Below are positions 25,117 to 33,780 of a stretch of DNA of 37,999 bases, one piece after another (position 1 is the first letter of the stretch; every line of letters begins with the position of its first letter). The DNA is taken from positions 1 through 37,999 of the forward strand of contig JAFWMA010000006.1 of assembly GCA_017510825.1 (NCBI GenBank). Direction: 5' to 3'. This DNA is from Clostridia bacterium. GTDB taxonomy: Bacteria > Bacillota > Clostridia > TANB77 > CAG-508. The position numbers were made by a program, and so were the translations under genes. Under the pieces are notes generated by a model. It worked only from the letters and a program-made list of their open reading frames with translations. It made no database searches and was not told the origin of the DNA.

Positions 25117-26205
25117 TTAAACATTGAATTTAAACTCAACTATATCTCCTTCTTGCATAATATAATCTTTTCCTTCCATTCTAACAAGCCCTTTTTCTCT
25201 TGCTCTTTGGATACTTCCATTTTCAATTAAATCATTATAAGAAACTATTTCTGCCTTAATAAATCCTCTTTCAAAATCAGTATGAATTTTTCCCGCTGCT
25301 TGTGGAGCTTTTGTTCCCTTTTTAATTGTCCAAGCTCTAGTCTCAGTTTTTCCTGCAGTTAAGTAAGACATCAAACCTAATAAATCATAACTGGCTTTTA
25401 CTACCTTGTCTAACCCAGATTCATCTAATCCTAAAGCATCTAACATTTCTTTTTTATCATCATCATCTAATGTAGATAAATCTTCCTCTATTTTTGCACA
25501 TAGTTTTATAGTTCCAGAATTATCATTTAAAGCATATTCTTTTACTTTTTTCACATATTCATTATCTTCTTTTCCTATATCATCTTCTGAAATATTTGCT
25601 ACATACAATATTGGCTTCATTGTTAGTAAACAAGAATCCTTAATTAACTCTTTTTCTTCATCTGATAACTCAACTACTCTAGCTGGCTTTCCATCTTCTA
25701 ATACCTGTCTCAGTTTTTTAAAGACATTTTCTTCATCCAAAAATTTTTTATCACCTTTAGCTAATTTCGAAGCTCTATCAATTCTTTTATTAACTGTTTC
25801 CAAATCAGCTAATTCTAACTCTAAATTAATTGTTTCAATATCCCTTATCGGATTAACATTCCCATTAACATGAATTACATTAGAATCATCAAAACATCTA
25901 ACAACTTCTAGTATTGCATCAGTTTCACGTATATGAGATAAAAACTTATTTCCCAATCCTTCACCTTTACTAGCACCTTCAACTAATCCTGCAATATCAA
26001 CAAATTCTATTACTGCATGTGTAATCTTATCTGATTCAAACATTTTTCCAAGCACATCCAGTCTTTCATCAGGAACTGGAACAACTCCAATATTTGGCTC
26101 TATAGTGCAAAAAGGATAATTTGCACATTCAGCTCCTGCATTTGTTATACTGTTAAACAATGTACTTTTTCCTATGTTTGGAAGTCCAACTATTCCTATT
26201 TTCAT
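25117..26205 (-). CDS. ychF: YchF, Obg-family ATPase
   Basis: 362 residues. G1 is GLPNIGKST (near the N-terminus), G3 FVDIAGLVEGASKGEG, and the G4 position is NISE in place of NKxD, the change that makes YchF prefer ATP over GTP. A coiled-coil insert lies in the middle. The C-terminal TGS domain includes AWTIKKGTKAPQAAGKIHTDFERGF. YchF binds ribosomes and is linked to stress and redox responses. The ATG at 26203-26205 has GGAAAGG upstream and matches family N-termini. The promoter is at 26241-26269, and the gene is monocistronic. Confidence 0.97.
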   Translation of the reverse strand: MKIGIVGLPNIGKSTLFNSITNAGAECANYPFCTIEPNIGVVPVPDERLDVLGKMFESDKITHAVIEFVDIAGLVEGASKGEGLGNKFLSHIRETDAILEVVRCFDDSNVIHVNGNVNPIRDIETINLELELADLETVNKRIDRASKLAKGDKKFLDEENVFKKLRQVLEDGKPARVVELSDEEKELIKDSCLLTMKPILYVANISEDDIGKEDNEYVKKVKEYALNDNSGTIKLCAKIEEDLSTLDDDDKKEMLDALGLDESGLDKVVKASYDLLGLMSYLTAGKTETRAWTIKKGTKAPQAAGKIHTDFERGFIKAEIVSYNDLIENGSIQRAREKGLVRMEGKDYIMQEGDIVEFKFNV

Positions 26206-26240
26206 TATCAAATCCTTTCCTATCATGAAGACATACTAAT

Positions 26241-26269
26241 ATTATATAATCTTTTATTTCAAAAATCAA
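26241..26269 (-). promoter_or_regulatory. Sigma-A promoter of ychF
   Basis: On the minus strand: TTGATT (26264-26269), a 17-nt spacer, TATAAT (26241-26246). Confidence 0.75.
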
Positions 26270-26367
26270 TACCCAAATTCTATTAAATTTTATATCAAAA
26301 AATTTTTTTATGAATAATATATCTTAATAAGTATATACTAATTTTTATCTTAAACGGAGGTGTTAAA

Positions 26368-27198
26368 ATGTATTCATTTTGTATTAAAAGCAATAACCAA
26401 AACCTCTTAAATGACATATATACTAGCCTTAGAAATTTAAATATTGATAATTCTGTATATAAAAAAAATAGATTTAAACTTTATCACAATATTATTATTC
26501 ACATTGATGAAAAAAATACAAATATTTTTGTTAAACATTTCACAAACATACTTACAAATTGCATAATTAAATATTATGAATCTAAACTTATTAATAGAAT
26601 TATAAATTTAGATTATTTTTACTTTACTAATGAAGATAAAAAAATAATATTTGACGAGTATAAACTTATTAAAGCAAAAAAAATATATGATTTAAAATAT
26701 GTAAAAAAAATAATAAAACCTGCAATTATCGAATATTTAAATTCAAATAAATCATTAATAATATCAGGCTTTGTAAATTTTAGGCTTTCTAATTACTTAA
26801 AATATTTAGAAAAAATTGTAGCAGAATCAGTTAATCAATATATAGTCGATAAAGAATACATCAACTTTGTTAATTTATTAAGAAACTATATTAACTCAAA
26901 AAAAACAAATAACCTTAAAGTAAATTTAATAAATATAAGTTCAAATGGAATTCTCTTATCAGATAATGGAGAAATCATCAAATTAGATAGCTTTAATTCA
27001 GCTTATATTTCCGATATAAGCTTTTCTCAAAATGATTATATCCTTAATACATTAGTTGGTCTTTTACCATCTAAAATAAAAATACATCTAGTTTCTCCAA
27101 AAGATCAATTTATAAAAACAATTGAAATGATATTTACTAATAAAGTTCAATATTGTGAAGGTTGCAAACTCTGCAAAGCATTTAAATTATTTCATTAA
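26368..27198 (+). CDS. ytxC: YtxC-like sporulation protein
   Basis: 276 residues, very rich in Lys, Asn and Ile. The central block ISGFVNFRLSNYLKYLEKIV followed by ESVNQYIVDKEYINFVNLLR is the hallmark of the YtxC family. The C-terminus has a Cys pair pattern, CEGCKLCKAF, which could bind metal. The family is expressed during sporulation and its biochemical role is unknown. The ATG follows CGGAGGTG. In many Bacillota it sits next to thrS; that neighbour is absent here. It points outward between ychF and the SDR gene and ends at a bidirectional terminator. Confidence 0.85.
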   Translation: MYSFCIKSNNQNLLNDIYTSLRNLNIDNSVYKKNRFKLYHNIIIHIDEKNTNIFVKHFTNILTNCIIKYYESKLINRIINLDYFYFTNEDKKIIFDEYKLIKAKKIYDLKYVKKIIKPAIIEYLNSNKSLIISGFVNFRLSNYLKYLEKIVAESVNQYIVDKEYINFVNLLRNYINSKKTNNLKVNLINISSNGILLSDNGEIIKLDSFNSAYISDISFSQNDYILNTLVGLLPSKIKIHLVSPKDQFIKTIEMIFTNKVQYCEGCKLCKAFKLFH

Positions 27199-27226
27199 AA
27201 GTAATTACTTCCTTAATTATTTAAAT

Positions 27227-27273
27227 AAACCTAAATTACTAGACATTTTACTAATAATTTAGGTTTTATTTTT
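27227..27273. terminator. Bidirectional terminator between ytxC and the SDR gene
   Basis: AAACCTAAATTA (27227-27238) pairs with TAATTTAGGTTT (27255-27266), followed by ATTTTTTT on the plus strand and an AT-rich tail on the minus strand. Confidence 0.85.
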
Positions 27274-27341
27274 TTACATTTATTATTATATCTTTTAATC
27301 TAAAGTTTAATTCTTCAAATACTCTTTTAGTTTAGTCGACA

Positions 27342-28112
27342 TTATTGTATTTTTCTATTTTGTACATTATAATTAATAAATGAAGCTAGTTGATCAGGAA
27401 TTAATTTACAAATATGTCTATACAAAAATACCCAAAAACTCGAAAAAATAATAGTTCTTTTTTTGTTAATTTTTTTTACAGTATATTTAGCAACATATTC
27501 ACTAGATTGACCTTTTATTGAAAATTTAACATCAGCTACATTATTAAAGTTTGTATCAACAGGTCCAGGGCATAGTACAGCTACTTTTACTTTAGATTTT
27601 TGTTTTCCTAGTTCAGTTCTTATACTTTGTGTCAAACGAACAACATAGGCCTTAGTAGAATAATAAGTAGCCATAAGTGGTCCAGGCATAAAGCCAGCAA
27701 TAGATGCAACATTTAAAATATAACCTCTATCTTCTTTAACCATATCTTTCAAAAAGAGCTTTGTCAAAATATGATAAGCAGTTATATTAGTTTTTATCAT
27801 TAATAATTCTTTATCTAAATGAGTGTCTGTAAAATTGCCACAATCTCCAAAACCAGCATTATTAATCAAAATGTCAATTGTTCCATAGTTTTTAAATATA
27901 CTATTATGTAACTTTATGCATTTTTTTTCATCAGATAAATCAGCTACTACTACATCAACCATCACATTATAGCTGTTACTAATTTCATTTTTCAATTCAT
28001 TTAGTTTATCTTCACTCCTTGCAACTATAATTAAATCATAATTTTTTTTTGCAAGTTGTCTTGCTAAATCTCTTCCAATTCCAGAAGATGCACCTGTTAT
28101 TAAAGCAACCAT
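27342..28112 (-). CDS. Short-chain dehydrogenase/reductase
   Basis: 256 residues, classical SDR. The cofactor loop is TGASSGIG at about 6-13, then NNAG, the active-site serine in LNVASIAG, and YYSTK with the catalytic Tyr and Lys. Arginine after the glycine loop (IIVARSED) suggests NADP(H). The C-terminus after about residue 215 has a hydrophobic patch (IIFSSFWVFLYRHI), as in DltE/YqjQ-like SDRs that approach the membrane. The substrate cannot be named. It is a single gene between the ytxC terminator and the rplQ terminator. Confidence 0.93.
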   Translation of the reverse strand: MVALITGASSGIGRDLARQLAKKNYDLIIVARSEDKLNELKNEISNSYNVMVDVVVADLSDEKKCIKLHNSIFKNYGTIDILINNAGFGDCGNFTDTHLDKELLMIKTNITAYHILTKLFLKDMVKEDRGYILNVASIAGFMPGPLMATYYSTKAYVVRLTQSIRTELGKQKSKVKVAVLCPGPVDTNFNNVADVKFSIKGQSSEYVAKYTVKKINKKRTIIFSSFWVFLYRHICKLIPDQLASFINYNVQNRKIQ

Positions 28113-28275
28113 TCCACTCTCCCTTCAAATTCTAATTAATTATTATTCCTTTTTATATTTTTCTTACATATAAATATCCTACTTTATCTATTTTACAAGT
28201 TATTTACATTAATTATACTATATATAAATCCTTTTTTTAATATTATTTATACAAATTTATAGTTATTTCTGCAAT

Positions 28276-28300
28276 AAAAAAACGAGCTTAGCTCGCCTTT
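28276..28300 (-). terminator. Terminator of the ribosomal/rpoA operon after rplQ
   Basis: CGAGC-TAA-GCTCG on the minus strand, followed by TTTTTTT. It directly follows the rplQ stop codon. Confidence 0.9.
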
Positions 28301-28831
28301 TTATACTAATTTTAAAATAACTGTCTCTGCTCCGTCTCCTCTACGTTGTCCTTTTTTGATTATTTGTGTATAACCACCAACTCTAGTTTGATAGCGTGGA
28401 GCTAATTCATTAAATAACTTACTTGTTAAGTCAATACTATTTCCTTCAGTATCCTTAACTTTGTTAATTTTTTTCATCATTTTTCTTCTTGCATTTAGCC
28501 TTGAAGGATTATCCTTTTGCCTTTTCTCTGTTTTAGTTTCTTTAACTACTTTAAAGAATTCTTTTCCATTTTTGCTTTTTACTAATTCTGTTTCTTTATT
28601 TCCTTTGCTATCTAATTTTGCCTTAGAAACTTTTACATCTACTTCTTCAAAATTATCCTTTTCTTTAACTGCTAAAGCTATTAAACTGTCTGCAATAGAC
28701 TTAACTTCCTTAGCTCTTGCCTCGGTTGTTTCAATTTGTTCGTGCCAAATTAAATCAGTTGTTAGGTTTCTTAACATTGATAATCTGATATCTGTAGTCC
28801 TTCCTAATTTTCTATTTCCCAACTTTCTCAC
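28301..28831 (-). CDS. rplQ: Ribosomal protein L17 with an internal insertion
   Basis: 176 residues against about 120-127 in Bacillus and E. coli. The family ends are normal: MRKLGNRKLGRTTDIRLSML and, at the C-terminus, RVGGYTQIIKKGQRRGDGAE. Between about residues 57 and 108 there is an added charged segment rich in Lys, Glu and Asn (including KVVKETKTEKRQKDNPSRL). Similar extensions exist in some Clostridia, so it is probably a lineage trait. L17 sits near the exit of the peptide tunnel. It is the last gene of the operon, right after rpoA. Confidence 0.96.
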   Translation of the reverse strand: MRKLGNRKLGRTTDIRLSMLRNLTTDLIWHEQIETTEARAKEVKSIADSLIALAVKEKDNFEEVDVKVSKAKLDSKGNKETELVKSKNGKEFFKVVKETKTEKRQKDNPSRLNARRKMMKKINKVKDTEGNSIDLTSKLFNELAPRYQTRVGGYTQIIKKGQRRGDGAETVILKLV

Positions 28832-28842
28832 CTTCCTTTTGA

Positions 28843-29790
28843 TTAATCTTCTTCTCTTCTAAATTCTAGTCCTAAATCATGCAATTTTGCGATAACTTCA
28901 TCAAGTGATTTTTTACCAAGATTTTTAACTTTCATCATCTCAGCTTCAGTCTTGTTTGTTAAATCAGCTACTGTTGAAATATTAGATCTTTTTAAACAAT
29001 TGAATGATCTAACTGATAATTCCAAATCTTCAATTGGTTTTTCGAGAATTTTTTCTTTTTGATTTTCTTCTTTTTCAACCATAATAGGCATATCCTTTGC
29101 TGCTTCAGATAAATCAACAAACAATAATAAATGTTCTGTTAATACCTTAGCAGAAAGACCTAAAGCTTCATATGGCTCCAAACTTCCATCTGTCCATATT
29201 TCTATAGTAAGTTTATCATAGTCAACCATTTGACCAACTCTAGTATTTTCTACTGAATAATTTACTTTTTTTACAGGTGAAAATATTGAATCAATTGCTA
29301 TAACACCAATTGGTTGATTTGGCATCTTATTTTTCTCTGCATCATTATATCCTCTTCCCATATCAGCAACCATATCAATATATAATTTTCCACCTTTTGC
29401 AACTGTTGCAATATGTAAATCAGGATTTAATATTTCAACTGTACCGTCTGTAATGATATCTCCAGCCTTAACTTCGCCTTCTTTACTGAAGTCAATTCTT
29501 AAATTCTTTTCTTCATTTTTATCCAATTTAAGTCTAACCATTTTTAAATTTAGTATTAGTTCAGGAACATCTTCAACAACATTTGGTATTGTTGTAAATT
29601 CATTATCAGCACCTTCAATTTTTACACTTTTAATTGCACATCCAGGTAATGATGAAAGCATAATCCTTCTCAATGAATTTCCAATAGTAATTCCGTAACC
29701 TCTTTCTAATGGTTCACAAATAAATTTACCATAATTCATTTCCTTGTTGACTTCTAGGCATTTGATATTTGGCTTTTCAAATTCTATCAT
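28843..29790 (-). CDS. rpoA: RNA polymerase alpha subunit
   Basis: 315 residues. The N-terminal assembly domain includes [26 protein letters not shown] at its start, and the C-terminal domain (about 250-315) has [18 protein letters not shown] and [15 protein letters not shown], the surface that binds UP elements and activators. Normal length. It lies between rpsD and rplQ, the standard alpha-operon order. Confidence 0.99.
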   Translation of the reverse strand: MIEFEKPNIKCLEVNKEMNYGKFICEPLERGYGITIGNSLRRIMLSSLPGCAIKSVKIEGADNEFTTIPNVVEDVPELILNLKMVRLKLDKNEEKNLRIDFSKEGEVKAGDIITDGTVEILNPDLHIATVAKGGKLYIDMVADMGRGYNDAEKNKMPNQPIGVIAIDSIFSPVKKVNYSVENTRVGQMVDYDKLTIEIWTDGSLEPYEALGLSAKVLTEHLLLFVDLSEAAKDMPIMVEKEENQKEKILEKPIEDLELSVRSFNCLKRSNISTVADLTNKTEAEMMKVKNLGKKSLDEVIAKLHDLGLEFRREED

Positions 29791-29892
29791 TCTAACCTCC
29801 TAATTAATTATAGAAACAATACTAGAAACATTAAGCTAAACATCTAGCTAACTTTTCTAATATTTAAGCTTCTAAGTTCTAGCTTCTAAACA

Positions 29893-30486
29893 TTATTTAG
29901 AATATAACTCAACTATTAAGTGCTCTTCAATTGGTATTTCAACATCCTCTCTTGCTGGTTCTCTTACAACTTTTCCTGTTAATTTTCCTTTTTCTTTTTC
30001 TAACCATGTTGGTACTACAACTGATTCATTTAATTCTTGGTTTGACTTTATCGTTCCGTTGTCTTTTTTGTTCTCTCTAACTGAAATAACATCTCCAGCC
30101 TTTACTAAATATGATGGAATATTTACTTTTTTTCCATTAACTTCAAATATAGCATGTGTAACAAGCATCCTTGCTTGAGGCCTTGAAGATGCAAATCCTA
30201 GTCTATAAACAACATTATCCAATCTACTTTCAAGTAGTGTTAATAATCTTTCACCAGTTTTTCCTCTAGATTTTGACGCCATATCAAAATATCTTCTAAA
30301 TTGCTTTTCACTAACACCATAAACAAATTTAGTTTTTTGTTTTTCTTTTAATTGAATTCCATATTCAGATACTTTTCTATTACCTTTTTTTGGGTTTTTG
30401 TTTGAACTTTTATTATATCCCAAATATCCTGGCTCTACTCCCAATGCTCTGCATCTTTTTAGGATTGGGTCTTTACTTCTTGCCAT
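29893..30486 (-). CDS. rpsD: Ribosomal protein S4
   Basis: 197 residues. The S4 RNA-binding domain has RLDNVVYRLGFASSRPQARML and HAIFEVNGKKVNIPSYLVKAGD. The N-terminus (KRCRALGVEPGYL) has a single cysteine, so the zinc-free form. It nucleates 30S assembly and in many bacteria represses the alpha operon. About 100 nt separate it from rpoA, with repetitive TAGCTTCTAA-like sequence. Confidence 0.98.
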   Translation of the reverse strand: MARSKDPILKRCRALGVEPGYLGYNKSSNKNPKKGNRKVSEYGIQLKEKQKTKFVYGVSEKQFRRYFDMASKSRGKTGERLLTLLESRLDNVVYRLGFASSRPQARMLVTHAIFEVNGKKVNIPSYLVKAGDVISVRENKKDNGTIKSNQELNESVVVPTWLEKEKGKLTGKVVREPAREDVEIPIEEHLIVELYSK

Positions 30487-30506
30487 TTAATTTCCCTCCT
30501 TAAAAA

Positions 30507-30905
30507 TTATACTCTTCTTCTTTTAGGTGGTCTGCATCCATTATGAGGTATTGGAGTTACATCTCTAATTGATGTAATATTTAACCCAGCTGTTTGTAAA
30601 GCTCTAATTGCAGACTCACGACCTGCACCAGGTCCTTTTACATAAACTTCAACATTTTTTAAACCATGTTCCATAGCAGATTTTGCAGCTGCTTCAGCAA
30701 CTTCCCCTGCTGCAAAAGGTGTGCTTTTTCTTGAACCTTTAAATCCAAGTTCACCAGCACTCGCCCAAGCAATAACATTTCCTTGAACATCACATAATGA
30801 AACTATAGTATTATTGAAACTTGCATGAATATTAGCTTTTCCATTTTCTATATTTTTGCTAACTCTTCTTCTTCTTGTAGTCTTTTTTGCTGTTTTAGTA
30901 GCCAT
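30507..30905 (-). CDS. rpsK: Ribosomal protein S11
   Basis: 132 residues. The conserved core includes [37 protein letters not shown], and the terminal [19 protein letters not shown]. It lines the mRNA exit on the 30S platform. It is 20 nt upstream of rpsD and 16 nt after rpsM. Confidence 0.98.
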   Translation of the reverse strand: MATKTAKKTTRRRRVSKNIENGKANIHASFNNTIVSLCDVQGNVIAWASAGELGFKGSRKSTPFAAGEVAEAAAKSAMEHGLKNVEVYVKGPGAGRESAIRALQTAGLNITSIRDVTPIPHNGCRPPKRRRV

Positions 30906-30921
30906 TATTTACTTCTCCTTC

Positions 30922-31287
30922 CTATTTTTTGCTCTTACTAATTACTTTTCTTGGTCCTTTTCTAGTACGAGCATTAGTTTTTGTTCTTTGTCCTCTAACT
31001 GGAAGACCTCTTCTATGTCTAAGTCCTCTATAACAACCCATTTCCATTAATTGTTTAATATTTAGAGCAACTTCTCTTCTTAAATCTCCTTCAACAACAT
31101 ACTCAGACATTGCTTTTCTAATAGCTTGTTCCTGATCTGCTGTTAAATCTTTAACTCTAGTATCAGGATTAACTTTTGCCTCTTTAAGAATTTTTTGAGA
31201 ACTTGATAATCCAATACCATAAATGTATGTTAGTCCAACTTCTACCCTCTTTTCTTTAGGTAGTTCAACTCCTGCTAAACGAGCCAT
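30922..31287 (-). CDS. rpsM: Ribosomal protein S13
   Basis: 121 residues. It begins [20 protein letters not shown] and contains [12 protein letters not shown]; the basic tail [19 protein letters not shown] contacts tRNA. Normal length. It is separated from rpmJ by an unusually long 273-nt gap. Confidence 0.98.
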   Translation of the reverse strand: MARLAGVELPKEKRVEVGLTYIYGIGLSSSQKILKEAKVNPDTRVKDLTADQEQAIRKAMSEYVVEGDLRREVALNIKQLMEMGCYRGLRHRRGLPVRGQRTKTNARTRKGPRKVISKSKK

Positions 31288-31560
31288 TTTGCACCTCTTT
31301 CCTTAAATATAGTTTAATTTTATATATTAATATAACTGGTTTTTATTAAAACTGATAAAGGTGAAATGCATTATACTTAATAAATAATTATGAATAAGAA
31401 AGGTAATCTTCATAAGAATTTATTAAATATAATCTTTATCAATAATAATAAATTTATATAAACACAAACCTAAATCAGCCGCATACTAGATTTGTGTAAA
31501 TACCAAATTATTGCTGTTTAATTCACAGCACAAAACCGTCAATAATACTATTATTGACTT
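31288..31560 (-). other. Long structured gap between rpmJ and rpsM
   Basis: In most Bacillota these two genes lie a few dozen bases apart. Here the gap holds a perfect 10-bp palindrome right after the rpmJ stop (31538-31547 with 31549-31558, GTCAATAATA and its complement, then GGTTTT on the minus strand), and an ACACAAA/TTTGTGT pair just beyond (about 31462-31498). A possible -10 (TATAAT, complement near 31372-31377) could serve rpsM, but its -35 is poor. It may be a terminator/promoter break or a protein-binding leader. Confidence 0.45.
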
Positions 31561-31674
31561 CTATCCTTGGCGTTGTTTGTGTTTAGGATTTTCGCATATA
31601 ACTCTAACAACACCTTTTCTTTTTATTACTTTACACTTTTCGCACATAGGTTTTACTGATGGTCTTACTTTCAT
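31561..31674 (-). CDS. rpmJ: Ribosomal protein L36
   Basis: 37 residues: [20 protein letters not shown], then [17 protein letters not shown]. The zinc ligands C-x2-C, C and H are present (the C+ form). The start follows GAAGAGGTGAAAG. It lies between infA and rpsM, the usual position. Confidence 0.97.
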   Translation of the reverse strand: MKVRPSVKPMCEKCKVIKRKGVVRVICENPKHKQRQG

Positions 31675-31702
31675 TTCTTTCACCTCTTCAAATTAATTTA
31701 TT

Positions 31703-31921
31703 TTATTTTGCTCTCCATGTAATTCTTCCTTTTGTTAAATCATAAGGAGAAATTTCTATTTTAACTTTATCTCCTGGTAATATTTTTATGTAATTCATTC
31801 TAAGTTTACCAGAAATATGTGCTAATATTTCATGTCCATTTTCTAATTTTACTTTAAACAATGTATTTGGTAAAGCTTCAGAAACTACACCTTCAACTTC
31901 TATTACATCCTCTTTAGACAT
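31703..31921 (-). CDS. infA: Translation initiation factor IF-1
   Basis: 72 residues, an S1-like OB fold: [37 protein letters not shown] and [20 protein letters not shown]. It occupies the A-site region of the 30S subunit during initiation. Normal length and position, between map and rpmJ. No KOW-domain gene lies between map and infA, as is found in some Clostridia. Confidence 0.98.
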   Translation of the reverse strand: MSKEDVIEVEGVVSEALPNTLFKVKLENGHEILAHISGKLRMNYIKILPGDKVKIEISPYDLTKGRITWRAK

Positions 31922-31990
31922 AAATAATTATCTCCTTTTTTGATTTTGCCAATTATAAATACATAACCGCTTAAATATTATATAACAAAA

Positions 31991-32761
31991 TTATGCTAAT
32001 GTCAATATCTCTGGTTCTTTTTCTGTAATTAAAATTGTATTTTCATAATGTGCAGACAAATTACCATCTTGAGTAAAAATCGTCCAGCCATCATCTGCTT
32101 GCCATATTTCAGGTGAACCAGCAACAACCATAGGTTCTACTGCCAATGTCATTCCAGGCTGTAAACGAATTCCTCGTCCAGGCTTTCCTGAGTTTGGAAT
32201 TCCAGGTTCTTCATGCATTTCTCTACCAATTCCATGACCTTCAAATTCTTTAATTACATCAAATCCATTTTTTCTTACATATTCTCCAATAGCATGACTA
32301 ATATCTCCAAGTCTATATCCTTTTCTAGCATATTTCATTCCTTCGAAGAAAGATTGTTTAGTAACATCTATTAATCTTTGAGCTTCAGCTGAAATATTTC
32401 CTACAACATAAGTCCTACAACAATCGCCATTGAATCCATTTTTGTATGCAACTAAATCTATACTAATTATATCTCCATCTTTTATTATTTCTTTCGAAGA
32501 AGGTATTCCATGTATTATTACATCATTTACTGACGCACAAATAGATCCAGGAAAATCAGGCACTCCTTTTACTCCACTTGGATATCCTTTTTCTGCAGGT
32601 ATTGCACCGTTATCTCTCATTGTTTTTTCCGCAATTTTATCTAATTCAAGTGTTGAGATTCCAGGCTTAATAGCTTTCTCTACAGCCTTTTGTGCAAGAT
32701 TTGCGATTCTACAAGCTTCCCTCATTTTCTCAATTTCATATTTAGATTTAATGGTTACCAT
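31991..32761 (-). CDS. map: Methionine aminopeptidase, type I
   Basis: 256 residues. The metal ligands are visible: Asp in ISIDLVAYKNGF, Asp in NGDCCRTYVVG, His in EGHGIGREMHEEPGIPN, Glu in AVEPMVV and Glu in HYENTIL. It removes the initiator Met from nascent proteins. There is no N-terminal zinc finger extension. The start follows AAAGGAGGATCA. It is 91 nt after adk. Confidence 0.98.
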   Translation of the reverse strand: MVTIKSKYEIEKMREACRIANLAQKAVEKAIKPGISTLELDKIAEKTMRDNGAIPAEKGYPSGVKGVPDFPGSICASVNDVIIHGIPSSKEIIKDGDIISIDLVAYKNGFNGDCCRTYVVGNISAEAQRLIDVTKQSFFEGMKYARKGYRLGDISHAIGEYVRKNGFDVIKEFEGHGIGREMHEEPGIPNSGKPGRGIRLQPGMTLAVEPMVVAGSPEIWQADDGWTIFTQDGNLSAHYENTILITEKEPEILTLA

Positions 32762-32852
32762 TGATCCTCCTTTCTAAATTTGTTCGAACATATACATTAG
32801 CATAAAACTATTTTTTAAATATTCAAATCATTTTTATTTTATATTAAAGATT

Positions 32853-33518
32853 TTAATCATTAACTCTATTATTAATTCTTTCTATAGCACTTTTTGTCGT
32901 CTTCTCTTTAACATTTTCATCATAAATATTAATATCAATATTTTCCAGTAATTCTTCTTTTTTATAAAAATCAATCAAAGGTTCAGTTTCATCATGATAT
33001 GTTTTTAACCTCTCCCTTATAGTGTCTGGATTATCATCAGGTCTCTTTACTAATTCTGTCCCACATCTATCACATTTCCCTTCAACTTTAGGTGGCATAA
33101 AAACAGTATTAAATGATGCACCACATTCTTTATTAGGACATGTAACTCTAGAAGATGTTCTTGTAACTATATCCTCATCTGGAACATTTAAATTTATAAC
33201 TGACACAATTCTTTTATTATTTTCAGCACAAAAAACTTTTAAAGCTTCTGCTTGTTCAATTGTTCTAGGAAATCCATCTAGTAAAACATCATCAATTTCC
33301 TTTATATTAGATTCCACCATAGAAACCGTAATTTCATCTGGAACAAGTTGTCCCTTTGATATATATTCACTAGCTTTTTTACCTAAATCAGTTTGATTCT
33401 TTATTTCATTTCTAAAAATATCACCAGTTGCAATATGAGTCAATCCATAATTATCACATAATTCATTTCCAATTGTTCCTTTTCCACTTCCTGGTGCTCC
33501 TAACATTATTATATACAT
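32853..33518 (-). CDS. adk: Adenylate kinase with zinc-binding lid
   Basis: 221 residues. The P-loop is GAPGSGKG at 7-14, then DGFPRT at 81-86. The lid has four cysteines (127, 132, 149, 152), the structural zinc type of Gram-positives. It interconverts ATP+AMP and 2 ADP. The ATG at 33516-33518 has GGAGG five bases upstream; an earlier open ATG four codons up overlaps that site and is rejected. Its upstream region contains a terminator behind secY, so adk probably has its own promoter. Confidence 0.97.
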   Translation of the reverse strand: MYIIMLGAPGSGKGTIGNELCDNYGLTHIATGDIFRNEIKNQTDLGKKASEYISKGQLVPDEITVSMVESNIKEIDDVLLDGFPRTIEQAEALKVFCAENNKRIVSVINLNVPDEDIVTRTSSRVTCPNKECGASFNTVFMPPKVEGKCDRCGTELVKRPDDNPDTIRERLKTYHDETEPLIDFYKKEELLENIDINIYDENVKEKTTKSAIERINNRVND

Positions 33519-33539
33519 ATTTTCCTCCATTCTTTACAT

Positions 33540-33734
33540 AAGGTATAAAACAGTTTGTAACAGAATTGCGCCTTTGGATAGATAGACAAGAAAATTTGAG
33601 ATATGCTATTTGTACATTAACTTTGTGGCAATTCAAACACAAAACAGAATTACAGCCACAATATGCTGTGCATAGTTTTTGCAATAGAGTTTAACACCGC
33701 CAAAACACAATTATTTTTCAAACTATCTTCAATT
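33540..33734 (-). other. Structured leader or spacer between secY and adk
   Basis: About 200 nt with no credible gene, richer in GC than neighbouring gaps. An inverted repeat TTGTGGC/GCCACAA (33623-33629 with 33655-33661) encloses a further AATTC/GAATT pairing. ATATGCT is present as a direct copy on each side (33601 and 33661), and ACAGAATT occurs twice. It may be an RNA element in the adk leader or the remains of a small inserted element. A possible -10 is near the adk start, but none is convincing. Confidence 0.4.
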
Positions 33735-33773
33735 AAAAAAGGGACGTTCCATAAACTATTATAGAGTCATCCC
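33735..33773 (-). terminator. Terminator immediately after secY, inside the operon
   Basis: On the minus strand, GGGATG (33768-33773 complement) pairs with CGTCCC (33741-33746) around an inner AUAA/UUAU pair, then TTTTTT (33735-33740). It starts within 10 nt of the secY stop. The inner loop is irregular, so it may be a partial attenuator. Confidence 0.75.
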
Positions 33774-33780
33774 ATGTTAA

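Noticed and set aside
33463..33684. A 73-residue minus-strand frame with several cysteines overlapping the adk start
   Set aside because: It overlaps adk in another frame, has no ribosome binding site and no sensible composition for a protein.
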